Below are positions 46,664 to 53,854 of a stretch of 64,000 nt of DNA, piece after piece (position 1 is the stretch's first letter; each line of letters opens with the position of its first letter). Source of the DNA: Thermaurantiacus tibetensis (GTDB taxonomy: Bacteria; Pseudomonadota; Alphaproteobacteria; Sphingomonadales; Sphingomonadaceae); contig NZ_JACHTM010000001.1 in the NCBI RefSeq assembly GCF_015354055.1, positions 248,001 to 312,000 on the forward strand. Reading direction: 5' to 3'. The position numbers and the translations under genes are program-made. A model generated the notes under the pieces. It worked only from the letters and a program-made list of their open reading frames with translations. It was not told the origin of the DNA and made no database searches.

Positions 46664-47431
46664 GTGCGGCTTGCCGACGTGGCGCCGGTTGCCTCGGCCT
46701 TCTGGCGGATGGCGCTTGCCGCCCCGGTGCTCCTTGCCCTGGCCGTTCGGCTCGGGCGAGGCGCGCCCGGCGCGCTGCCCTGGGGGCTAGGGCTGGCGGC
46801 GGGCGCCTTCTTCGCCGCCGACCTTGCCGTCTGGCACCTCGGCATCGTGCGGACGACGACGGCCAACGCCACCCTCCTTGCCAACACCACGGCCTTCATG
46901 CTCGCAGGCTGGGGCATTCTTGCCGGGCGTGAGCGGGCAGACCCGCGCCGGCTGGGGCCTCTCCTCATGGCCGGTCTCGGCACGGCGCTTCTCCTCGGGC
47001 GCTCCGCCGGCCTTTCGCCTGAGAACCTGCTCGGAGACCTTCTCAGCCTTGCCGCCGCCGTCTTCTACACCGGCTACCTGCTCGCCGTGATGCGGATGCG
47101 CGACCGGTTCCCGACCGCGACCGTCATCGCGCTCGCGACGCTCGCCTCCGCCCTGTTCCTGCTGCCGGCGGCCCTTGTGGCGGGCGGCCCCTTCTGGCCC
47201 CGGGACTGGCGGCCGGTCGTGGCGCTTGCCGTCTCCTCGCAGCTCCTGGGGCAGGGGCTGATGGTGTTTGCCTCGGGCCGGCTTCCGGCCTCGGTGGTCG
47301 GACTCGGGCTTCTCGTCCAGCCGGTCGTCTCGGCGCTGGCCGGCATGGCCGCCTTCGGCGAGCGGCTGGGCCCCGTTGAACTCGCTGGCGCTGCCCTCGT
47401 GCTGGCGGCGCTCGTCCTCGTCCGCCGCTGA
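46664..47431 (+). CDS. EamA/DMT family transporter lacking a clear start
   Basis: Drug/metabolite transporter superfamily permease. From GTG 46664 there are 255 residues with two EamA halves, LADVAPVASAFWRMALAAPVLL early and YTGYLLAVMRMRD in the middle, closing with GLGLLVQPVVSALAG. The first membrane helix of the family (AAWPLAALLLGSTLLAFGPL) is encoded upstream, at about 46601-46660. That stretch has no in-frame ATG, GTG or TTG and is preceded directly by the epoxide hydrolase TGA in the same frame. The start is therefore uncertain: loss of a start codon, a rare start such as CTG 46640, or a GTG start that drops helix 1. Confidence 0.75.
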   Translation: MRLADVAPVASAFWRMALAAPVLLALAVRLGRGAPGALPWGLGLAAGAFFAADLAVWHLGIVRTTTANATLLANTTAFMLAGWGILAGRERADPRRLGPLLMAGLGTALLLGRSAGLSPENLLGDLLSLAAAVFYTGYLLAVMRMRDRFPTATVIALATLASALFLLPAALVAGGPFWPRDWRPVVALAVSSQLLGQGLMVFASGRLPASVVGLGLLVQPVVSALAGMAAFGERLGPVELAGAALVLAALVLVRR

Positions 47432-47442
47432 TCTGAGGCTCC

Positions 47443-48276
47443 CTACCAGAGGCTGCCGGTGCGGGCAGAAATGTTGATGTAGAGGAAGTCGCGCGCCACC
47501 CCCTGGCTGGTCACGGCGGCCACCCCATGGTAGCTCGTGTTGCAGCAGGGAAAGAAGACGGCCTGGTTTTCCCGCGGCTTGAGGCGAGCGACCACCTCCA
47601 CCTCCTCCGGGCGCGGGTGACGGGGGGCATCGACGATCGGCACCTCGCGCTTCGCCTTGTAAATGAGCAGCTCTCCACCCTCGAGCCCGGTCGCCTCGGC
47701 GTCGCTGAAGTAGACGATGAGCGAGCAGAGGCGGTTGGGCCGGTCGCAGTGGGGCGGCTTGGCGTAGCCGCCGAGCGAGCGGGTGATGTCGAGCCGGGTG
47801 AAGAGGTCGACCGGGCCCTTGGACCGCAGGCCCCGGGTCAGCCTTCGTGTCAGCGTGCCGAGCTTCTCGCCCAGCGTCGCGTGCTCGGTGAGCGTTGCGC
47901 GCGGCTCGATGTAGCTGCGGTCGTAGCGGGCGGGGTCGATCTCGGCCGCAAGGCCCATCGCCTCGCTGTCGGCGCCGAACAGCTCCAGATATGTCTCGAC
48001 GAAGGCCGGCGAGTTGATCCAGCCGTCAAACGCTGCCCAGGCCTCCGAGCGGGCGATGAGCGCGTCGTAGGCGGTATCGCCGCGGTAGATGTCGAAGCCG
48101 GTGCCCTTGCCCGCGCGGCTGCCGACGCTTCCGGTCTCGCTGGCGGCCGCCTCGAAGTCTCCGCCGTCCGGCCAGTCCGCCTTGAGCGCTTCGTAGAGAC
48201 CGTCGGGCAGCAGCCTGGACGTGACCAGGTGCGGAAACGGCGACGAACGGACATCCGACCGGCTGATCTGGAGCAT
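47443..48276 (-). CDS. 2-oxoglutarate-Fe(II) oxygenase superfamily protein
   Basis: Probable non-haem iron dioxygenase. The 277 residues contain the facial triad in the C-terminal half: His176 and Asp178 in PPHCDRPNR, His250 in SYHGV, and the 2-oxoglutarate-binding Arg262 in ARDFLYIN. The double-stranded beta-helix context (LIVYFSD, GGELLIYK) fits. The first 140 residues are not recognised. ATG 48276 is preceded by GGAGGGGGG. It is a lone gene, convergent with EamA and divergent from the oligopeptidase; substrate unknown. Confidence 0.8.
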   Translation of the reverse strand: MLQISRSDVRSSPFPHLVTSRLLPDGLYEALKADWPDGGDFEAAASETGSVGSRAGKGTGFDIYRGDTAYDALIARSEAWAAFDGWINSPAFVETYLELFGADSEAMGLAAEIDPARYDRSYIEPRATLTEHATLGEKLGTLTRRLTRGLRSKGPVDLFTRLDITRSLGGYAKPPHCDRPNRLCSLIVYFSDAEATGLEGGELLIYKAKREVPIVDAPRHPRPEEVEVVARLKPRENQAVFFPCCNTSYHGVAAVTSQGVARDFLYINISARTGSLW

Positions 48277-48348
48277 GCCCCCCTCCAAACCGACTTCTTC
48301 ATAGCCGAAACATGTTACCGTTGAAAGAGGCGCGGCGCGGGTGCGACC

Positions 48349-48377
48349 TTGCCGCCGGGCGCGTGGAGCGGCATGGA
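48349..48377 (+). promoter_or_regulatory. Candidate promoter of the S9 oligopeptidase (leaderless layout)
   Basis: TTGCCG at 48349-48354, 17 bp, CATGGA at 48372-48377, then six bases to ATG 48384; no ribosome binding site. Confidence 0.35.
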
Positions 48378-48383
48378 CGTCCC

Positions 48384-50537
48384 ATGCCTGAAACGCCCGT
48401 CACGCGCCGGCGCGACCTTCTCGTTGCGGCCGCCGTCGCTCCGCTTGGCCTTCTTCCGCCCTCGCCGGGATTTGCCATGGACCAGCGCGCCACGCCGACC
48501 GCCCCGCTCGCCCGCCGCGTCGATCACGTGACCCGGATGCACGGTCGCAGCGTGCCCGACCCCTATCGCTGGCTGCGCGACCCCGGCTACCCGAAGGTGA
48601 CGGACCCGGAGATCCTCGCCTATCTCGAGGCCGAGAATGCCTATCGCGAGGCCCGCATGGCCGGCTCCTCCATGCTCGAGGAGGCGCTGTTCGAGGAACT
48701 GAAGGGCCGCATCAGGGAGGACGACGAGAGCGTTCCCTACCCGGACGGCGATTTCCTCTACTGGTGGAAGTTCGAGCCCGGCGCCCAGTACCGCGACTGG
48801 TACCGGCGGCCGCGGGAAGGCGGCGAGGCCGTGCGCATCCTCTCGGAACCCGCGCTTGCGGACGGCAAGGCCTACTTCCGCCTCGGAGCCTTCGCGGTCT
48901 CTCCGGATGGCCGGCTGCTGGCCTGGTCGGCTGATACCAGCGGCGACGAGCGCTTCGAGCTCAGGATCCGCGACCTCGCCTCGGGGCGGGACATCGTGAC
49001 GGTCGCGCCCGACAGCCTGGGCCAGCCGGTGTGGACCGCCGACTCGAAGGGCCTGGTTTGGACGCAGGCGAGCGCCGAATGGCGGCCCGACCGCGTGCGG
49101 CTCTACCGGCTGGGCAGCGCGCCGGGCAATGACCCAGTCCTTCACAGGGAAGAGACGACGCGCTGGGTCTCGGTCGACTCCACCCAGGACCGGCGCTTCC
49201 TCCTGATCGTGACGAGCGAGTCGGGCGCGAACGACGTGCGCCTGCTGGATGCTGCCAACCCCGAAGGCCCGGCGCGGCTGGTGCGGCCGTTTCAGCCGGG
49301 CCTGCGCTATTCGGTGGACAGCCGGGGCGATACGCTGTTCATCCTCGCCAACGACACGCACCCCAACTTCCGCCTTGCGACCGCGCCTGTCGCCGAGCCC
49401 GGCCGCTGGACCACGATGATCGAGGGATCGCAGACGCGGTATCTCCGCGGGCTCGTCGCCTTCACATCCTATGTCGCGCTCGAGGAACGGGAGAACGGGA
49501 TCGACCAGGTGACCCTCCTCTTCCCGGATGGCGGCGTGCGCCGGGTGGAATTCCCCGAAGCCGTGCGCACCGCCTCGCTCGGGACCAATGCCGAGCCCGA
49601 CGCCCCGGTGCTCCGCCTCGGCTATTCTTCGATGGTCACGCCGGAGACGGTCTACGACTATGACGTGGCCGCCGACCGGCTGACGGTGCGCAAGGTGCAG
49701 GAGATCCCCTCGGGCTACGATCCCTCCCGCTACGCGAGCGAGCGGCTGATGGTGACGGCGCGCGACGGCGTGAAGGTGCCCGTGTCCGTCCTCTACAGGA
49801 AGGACTATCGGAAGGATGGCTCCGGGCTGCTCCACGTGTACGGCTACGGCGCCTATGGCATCGGCACGCCGCCGGCCTTCTCTGCCTCGCGCCTCTCGAT
49901 GGTGGACCGCGGCTTCGCCTACGCCATCATCCATGCCCGCGGCGGCGACGACATGGGCTACACCTGGTACCTGGATGGCAAGCTCGAGCGGAAGGCCAAC
50001 ACGTTCAACGACTTCGTCGATGCCACGCGGGCGCTGCACGCGGCCGGCTTCGGCGCGCCCGAGCGGACCTCGGCGAGCGGAGGCTCGGCGGGCGGCTGGC
50101 TGATGGGCGTGGTCGCGACCCAGGCGCCGGAGACCTTCCGTGCCATCGTCGCCCATGTGCCGTTCGTCGACGTGCTCAACACCATGCTCGACCCGACGCT
50201 TCCGCTCACCCCGGGCGAGTTCCCCGAGTGGGGCAACCCCATCGAGGACCCGGCCGCCTTCGACCGCCTGCTTGCCCTTTCCCCCTATGACCAGGTGAAG
50301 CGGCAGGACTATCCGGCGCTGCTGGTGACGGCCGGGCTCAACGACCCCCGCGTCACCTACTGGGAGCCGGCCAAGTGGGTGGCGCGCCTCCGGGCCGAGA
50401 GCGGCAGCCGCAACCCCATATTTCTCAAGACCAACATGGGCGCAGGCCATGGCGGCAAGTCCGGCCGGTTCGAGCGGCTGCGCGAGGTGGCGGAGGAACT
50501 CGCCTTCATCTTCATGGTGATGGACGGCAGGCTCTGA
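48384..50537 (+). CDS. S9 family oligopeptidase (prolyl oligopeptidase / PtrB type)
   Basis: Serine oligopeptidase cutting short peptides. The 717 residues have an N-terminal seven-blade propeller region (from PDPYRWLRDP, near residue 55) and a C-terminal hydrolase. The catalytic Ser is in SGGSAGGWLMG near residue 568, the Asp is in AGLNDPRV, and the His is in MGAGHGGKSGR. The first 32 residues, MPETPVTRRRDLLVAAAVAPLG and on, look like a Tat signal, so it may be exported. Family resemblance is closest to oligopeptidase B, which prefers basic residues; specificity not determined here. Confidence 0.88.
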   Translation: MPETPVTRRRDLLVAAAVAPLGLLPPSPGFAMDQRATPTAPLARRVDHVTRMHGRSVPDPYRWLRDPGYPKVTDPEILAYLEAENAYREARMAGSSMLEEALFEELKGRIREDDESVPYPDGDFLYWWKFEPGAQYRDWYRRPREGGEAVRILSEPALADGKAYFRLGAFAVSPDGRLLAWSADTSGDERFELRIRDLASGRDIVTVAPDSLGQPVWTADSKGLVWTQASAEWRPDRVRLYRLGSAPGNDPVLHREETTRWVSVDSTQDRRFLLIVTSESGANDVRLLDAANPEGPARLVRPFQPGLRYSVDSRGDTLFILANDTHPNFRLATAPVAEPGRWTTMIEGSQTRYLRGLVAFTSYVALEERENGIDQVTLLFPDGGVRRVEFPEAVRTASLGTNAEPDAPVLRLGYSSMVTPETVYDYDVAADRLTVRKVQEIPSGYDPSRYASERLMVTARDGVKVPVSVLYRKDYRKDGSGLLHVYGYGAYGIGTPPAFSASRLSMVDRGFAYAIIHARGGDDMGYTWYLDGKLERKANTFNDFVDATRALHAAGFGAPERTSASGGSAGGWLMGVVATQAPETFRAIVAHVPFVDVLNTMLDPTLPLTPGEFPEWGNPIEDPAAFDRLLALSPYDQVKRQDYPALLVTAGLNDPRVTYWEPAKWVARLRAESGSRNPIFLKTNMGAGHGGKSGRFERLREVAEELAFIFMVMDGRL

Positions 50538-50547
50538 GGCGGCCGGG

Positions 50548-51312
50548 CTAGTCGCCGAGGCGCTGCCGGGCGAGGCGCGCGGCCTCGCTTGCCGGCGCCG
50601 CCTTCACGACCATCTCCCACACCCGCCGCGCGGTCGCTGCGTCCCCGCTGGCAGCAGCGATGTTCCCCTGCTCGAACATCACGTCCGGGTCGGACGGGGC
50701 GCGCGCCGAGGCTGCGGCGATCTCGCGCTGGGCGCGGGCGAGATCGCCCTCGCGGCGGGCAAGCGCGGCCGAAAGGAGCAGGGTAAGGAGGTCGTCGGGG
50801 ACGAGCGCCAGCGCGCGGTCGAGGTCGCGCCGGGCAAGTGCGCGATCCCCCGCCTCGACGGCCGCCCGGGCGCGATCGAGGTGGAGGCCGGCGGCGAGGC
50901 GCGGAGCGAAGTCCCCGGCGGCAGCAATGGCGCTCGTGAAGTGCTGGATGGCGCCTGCTGCATCGCCGGCCAGCAGCAGCGCATTCCCCGCCTGGCCCCA
51001 GAGTTCGGGCACCAGCGGGTTCTTCAGCTGCTCGGCAAGGCGTGCCGCGTCGGCCAGCGTGCGGGCAGCCTCCGCATGCCTGCCCTGGGCGACGAGGGCG
51101 AGGCCGAGGCACTGGCGCGCCGGAATCCCGCCATTGCGCTCGGCCGCCCAGGCACGCGCGAACTGCTCCGAAAGCTGCGGGTTGGAGCCGATGGCATTGA
51201 CGCAGCCCTCGTAGAGCGCGGCCATCTCGGGGTCGGCGGAGGTACGCTCGGGCGCCTCCGCCTGTGCCGGGGCGGCCGCAGCGAGGGCGAGGAGGAGGGC
51301 AGGGCGGATCAT
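50548..51312 (-). CDS. Periplasmic TPR-repeat protein
   Basis: The 254 residues have a Sec signal (MIRPALLLALAAAAPAQA) followed by helical tetratricopeptide-like repeats. Examples are ARQCLGLALVAQGRHAEAARTL, PELWGQAGNALLLAGDAAGAIQHF and LHLDRARAAVEAGDRALARRDL. Such repeats bind other proteins; no enzymatic motif is seen. It overlaps the stop of the alpha/beta hydrolase upstream by 4 bp and is translated after it. Function unknown. Confidence 0.8.
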   Translation of the reverse strand: MIRPALLLALAAAAPAQAEAPERTSADPEMAALYEGCVNAIGSNPQLSEQFARAWAAERNGGIPARQCLGLALVAQGRHAEAARTLADAARLAEQLKNPLVPELWGQAGNALLLAGDAAGAIQHFTSAIAAAGDFAPRLAAGLHLDRARAAVEAGDRALARRDLDRALALVPDDLLTLLLSAALARREGDLARAQREIAAASARAPSDPDVMFEQGNIAAASGDAATARRVWEMVVKAAPASEAARLARQRLGD

Positions 51313-52043
51313 GGCAGGGCCTCGAGCGTGGCGGTGAGCAGGGCGAGATCGGCCGGGGTGGAGAGGCGGTGGTCGCCCGCCTTCACAAGATGGACCCGCA
51401 CGTCGGTCGAGGTGAGGGCTTCGGCCAGCCGAAGCGAGATGGCGAAGGGCACGTCCGCATCCGCCATGCCGTGGAGCAGCCGGACCGGGCCGTCGAAGCG
51501 GATGGGGCGATCGAGCAGGCAGGCGGCCTCGCCGTCCTCGATGAGCGCGCGAGTGTAGCGGTAGGGCTCCGGGCCATAGGCCGAGGGGCGGCGGATTTCC
51601 CCGGCGCGGGCAAGCTCGGCCCGCTCGGCCTCGGAGAGCGCAAGGCCCCAGCGGACGAAATCGGGCGCGGCAGCGATGCCGACCAGCGCTGCCACCCGGC
51701 CGGGCAGCGCGAGCGCGAGGTGGAGCATGATCCAGCCGCCCATCGACGAGCCGACGAGCACCACCGGACCCTGCACGGCTGCGGTGATGACCGCGCGCGC
51801 GTCTGCGGCCCAGCGGCGGATGGTGCCTTGGGCGAAATCGCCCCCGGAGGCGCCGCAGCCCGAATAGTCGAGCCGGAGGAAGGCCCGGCCCGAGGCCTTC
51901 GCCCAGGCCTCGAGGTGGAGCGCCTTGGTGCCGGCCATGTCGGACATGTAGCCGGGCAGGAACACCAGGGTCGGCCCGCGCCCCGGGGTGAGCACATGGG
52001 CGAGGCGCACGCCGTCGCCGCGGTCGAGGAAGCGCAGATCCAT
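51309..52043 (-). CDS. Alpha/beta hydrolase
   Basis: Serine hydrolase of 244 residues. The nucleophile elbow GSSMGG (Ser100), an N-terminal strand with VFLPGYMSDMAGTKA, LRLDYSGCGASGGDF and the late AGDHRLS with the catalytic His are visible. The layout resembles ABHD10-like thioesterases and carboxylesterases rather than lipases. It is the first gene of a two-gene minus-strand unit with the TPR protein and is divergent from the metal cassette. Substrate unknown. Confidence 0.85.
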   Translation of the reverse strand: MDLRFLDRGDGVRLAHVLTPGRGPTLVFLPGYMSDMAGTKALHLEAWAKASGRAFLRLDYSGCGASGGDFAQGTIRRWAADARAVITAAVQGPVVLVGSSMGGWIMLHLALALPGRVAALVGIAAAPDFVRWGLALSEAERAELARAGEIRRPSAYGPEPYRYTRALIEDGEAACLLDRPIRFDGPVRLLHGMADADVPFAISLRLAEALTSTDVRVHLVKAGDHRLSTPADLALLTATLEALP

Positions 52044-52049
52044 CGTCTG

Positions 52050-52078
52050 CTCCTAGTCGCGGCCCGGTCCGCGCGCCA
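52050..52078 (-). promoter_or_regulatory. Promoter of the alpha/beta hydrolase gene, leaderless layout
   Basis: Minus strand: TGGCGC (52078-52073), 17 bp, TAGGAG (52055-52050), then six bases to ATG 52043. AGGAG in the -10 could double as a ribosome binding site, but then no other -10 is apparent. Confidence 0.4.
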
Positions 52079-52089
52079 GAAGCGTCGGT

Positions 52090-52117
52090 TTGCGCGGCAG
52101 CGCCGGTTGGGTATAAG
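52090..52117 (+). promoter_or_regulatory. Promoter of the metal cassette
   Basis: TTGCGC at 52090-52095, 16 bp, TATAAG at 52112-52117, eight bases to ATG 52126. The -10 is the best match to consensus in the window. No MerR-type 19-bp spacer or dyad is apparent. Confidence 0.45.
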
Positions 52118-52125
52118 CTTGCTTC

Positions 52126-52464
52126 ATGCGGCGCCTTCTGGTCAGCCTACTCGTGCTGCTTGGCCTTGCGGCGGCGAGCCTGCACGCGCCGGCGATAGCG
52201 CTGGCCGAACCGGTCGCGCCAGCCATGACTGCCGATGCCGGCTGCCACGACGACGGCGCCAGTGCAGCAGCCGACGCGGCGGAGCGTCCGTCCTGCTGCC
52301 CCGACGGCTGCAGCGGCGGCTGCCTCCTGCCCGGTGTCATGATGCCCGGGCGCGGGCTGGCGGAGCGGATTGCCAGCTGCACGGCCCAGCGCCGTCCCCC
52401 GGGGGCCCGACTGGCACGGACCGACGCCTCCGGCCCCTTTCACCCGCCACGCGCCTTCGCCTGA
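52126..52464 (+). CDS. Cys-rich secreted protein, first gene of the metal cassette
   Basis: The 112 residues start with a Sec signal (MRRLLVSLLVLLGLAAASLHAPA). The mature part is short and has six cysteines (40, 57, 58, 62, 66, 85), with CCPDGCSGGC as core, plus His41 and a Met pair at 72-73, a likely soft-metal (copper, mercury or zinc) ligand set. It loosely resembles DUF2946-type Cys/His-rich proteins found in copper loci, but I cannot assign a family. Its position before MerP- and MerT-like genes supports a metal-binding role. The start lies 8 bp after the -10, so its message may be leaderless. Confidence 0.65.
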   Translation: MRRLLVSLLVLLGLAAASLHAPAIALAEPVAPAMTADAGCHDDGASAAADAAERPSCCPDGCSGGCLLPGVMMPGRGLAERIASCTAQRRPPGARLARTDASGPFHPPRAFA

Positions 52465-52518
52465 CGCAGCCGGCCGCGCCCCCGCGCGGCCCCGTTTCCG
52501 TCAGCGAAAGGACATGAC

Positions 52519-53151
52519 ATGCGAACCGCAACGGCCGCGCTTGCGGCCGCGCTGGTGCTGGGTTCGGGCCCGGCACCCGCCCGCCCCGTCTCCTGGCCCG
52601 GAGGCTGGACGGCGATCCAGGAATGGAACCCGGACATGGGCTCCGTCCTCCTCCACTACACGCCCAGCCGGCACTGGTCGGCGGGGCTTTTCGCGCGCCG
52701 GATGCGCGAGGGCGACTGGACCCTGACGGGTGCCCAGGCGACCTGGCTCGTTCAGCGCTGGAACCTGCCGGCGGCGCAGGCCAATCTCTATCTCACGGGC
52801 GGCGGGGGTGCCGCCTGGCGGGATGGGGGCGCGGTGCGGCCCGGCGGCTTCGCCCGCGTGCAGGGCGACTGGGAGACCCGCCGCCTCATGCTGATGGGCA
52901 TGGCAGAGGTGAGCCATGGCGACGGCATCGCCACCGTCGACATCGAGATGCTGCGCGCCGGCTTCGCGCCCTGGCTCGCCGGCTATGGCAGAGTCCATCT
53001 CTGGCTGTTCGGCCAGGTTCGCCGCGACAGCGCGGCCGGGAACAGGGTCGAGCCGGCCTTCGTCGCCCGCGTCTTCCATCGCACCGTCATGCTCGAGGCC
53101 GGCGTGACCGGTAGCGGCGGGCTCATCCTCAATTCCACCTTCCGCTTCTGA
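52519..53151 (+). CDS. Putative outer-membrane beta-barrel protein
   Basis: Unrecognised family. The 210 residues have a signal peptide (MRTATAALAAALVLGSGPAPA) and then alternating polar/hydrophobic strands (SVLLHYTPSRHWSAGLF, AQANLYLTGGGGAAW, RLMLMGMAEVSHGD, GRVHLWLFGQVRRD). The protein ends STFRF, with the terminal Phe expected of BAM substrates, so a small outer-membrane barrel of about 8-10 strands is likely. AAAGGAC precedes the ATG. Being between the Cys-rich protein and the MerP-like gene, it may carry metal across the outer membrane. Confidence 0.65.
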   Translation: MRTATAALAAALVLGSGPAPARPVSWPGGWTAIQEWNPDMGSVLLHYTPSRHWSAGLFARRMREGDWTLTGAQATWLVQRWNLPAAQANLYLTGGGGAAWRDGGAVRPGGFARVQGDWETRRLMLMGMAEVSHGDGIATVDIEMLRAGFAPWLAGYGRVHLWLFGQVRRDSAAGNRVEPAFVARVFHRTVMLEAGVTGSGGLILNSTFRF

Positions 53152-53162
53152 AAGGTCATTCC

Positions 53163-53459
53163 ATGCGTGCCATCCTCGTTGCCGCGGTGCTTGCCGCACT
53201 CTCCGTCCCGCTCGCTGCCGCGCCGGCCCAGCTCGTGACCGTGAAGGTCAACGGGCTTGTCTGCGACTTCTGCGCCCGCTCGATCGAAGCGATGATGAAG
53301 CGCCGCACCGACGTGGAGCGGGTGCATGTCGATCTCGACCGGGGCGAGGTGCATCTCACCCTTCGGCCCGGCGCGACACTGACCGACCCGCAGCTGGCCA
53401 GGCTCATCACCGACTCCGGCTATGCCGTCGCCGCGATCACCCGCGAGGCCCGGCCGTGA
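53163..53459 (+). CDS. Periplasmic heavy-metal-associated (MerP-like) protein
   Basis: Exported HMA-fold metal-binding protein. The 98 residues carry a signal peptide (MRAILVAAVLAALSVPLAAA) and a single HMA domain: VTVKVNGLVCDFCARSIEAMM with the metal pair Cys34/Cys37, then the second helix and strand (ARLITDSGYAVAAI). Typical MerP has GMTCxxC; here the motif is GLVCDFC, so metal preference could differ. Its stop overlaps the start of the MerT-like gene (GTGA), pairing the two as in mer operons. Confidence 0.82.
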   Translation: MRAILVAAVLAALSVPLAAAPAQLVTVKVNGLVCDFCARSIEAMMKRRTDVERVHVDLDRGEVHLTLRPGATLTDPQLARLITDSGYAVAAITREARP

Positions 53460-53845
53460 CCGGGCGCGCGCTCGGCTGGCGCGACACGCTGGCGCCCGCG
53501 CTCAGCCTGTTCGCCTCGGCATCGACGCTTCTCTGCTGCGCGCTGCCGGCGCTCCTTGTGACGCTGGGGCTGGGGGCAGCGCTTGCCGGGCTCGTCTCGG
53601 CAGCGCCTTGGCTGGTGGCGCTCAGCCGCTGGAAGGCGTGGCTGTTCGCCGGCTCCGGGCTGCTGCTCGCCGCCGCCTTGCTCGCGCACCGGCGCGCCGC
53701 GCGGCTGCCGTGCCCGGCGGACCCTGCGAAGGCCGGGGCCTGCGCCCGGTTGCGGCGGTTGTCGGCGGCGACGCTCGCGCTCTCCGCGCTGGTCTGGGCC
53801 GTCGGCTTCTTCTTCGCCTTCCTCGCCGCCGATTTCCTGCTCTAG
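53456..53845 (+). CDS. MerT-like inner-membrane metal transporter
   Basis: The 129 residues form three hydrophobic segments (about 12-35, 60-78, 101-127). The first contains a vicinal Cys pair (Cys27-Cys28 in TLLCCALPALL), and the cytoplasmic loop has Cys86 and Cys96 (LPCPADPAKAGACAR). The same two Cys pairs occur in the same places in MerT, which hands Hg(II) from MerP to MerA. Start GTG 53456 overlaps the MerP-like stop. There is no merA or merR in the window, so substrate and direction are open; recQ begins 9 bp later. Confidence 0.75.
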   Translation: MTGRALGWRDTLAPALSLFASASTLLCCALPALLVTLGLGAALAGLVSAAPWLVALSRWKAWLFAGSGLLLAAALLAHRRAARLPCPADPAKAGACARLRRLSAATLALSALVWAVGFFFAFLAADFLL

Positions 53846-53854
53846 AAGTGCGCG

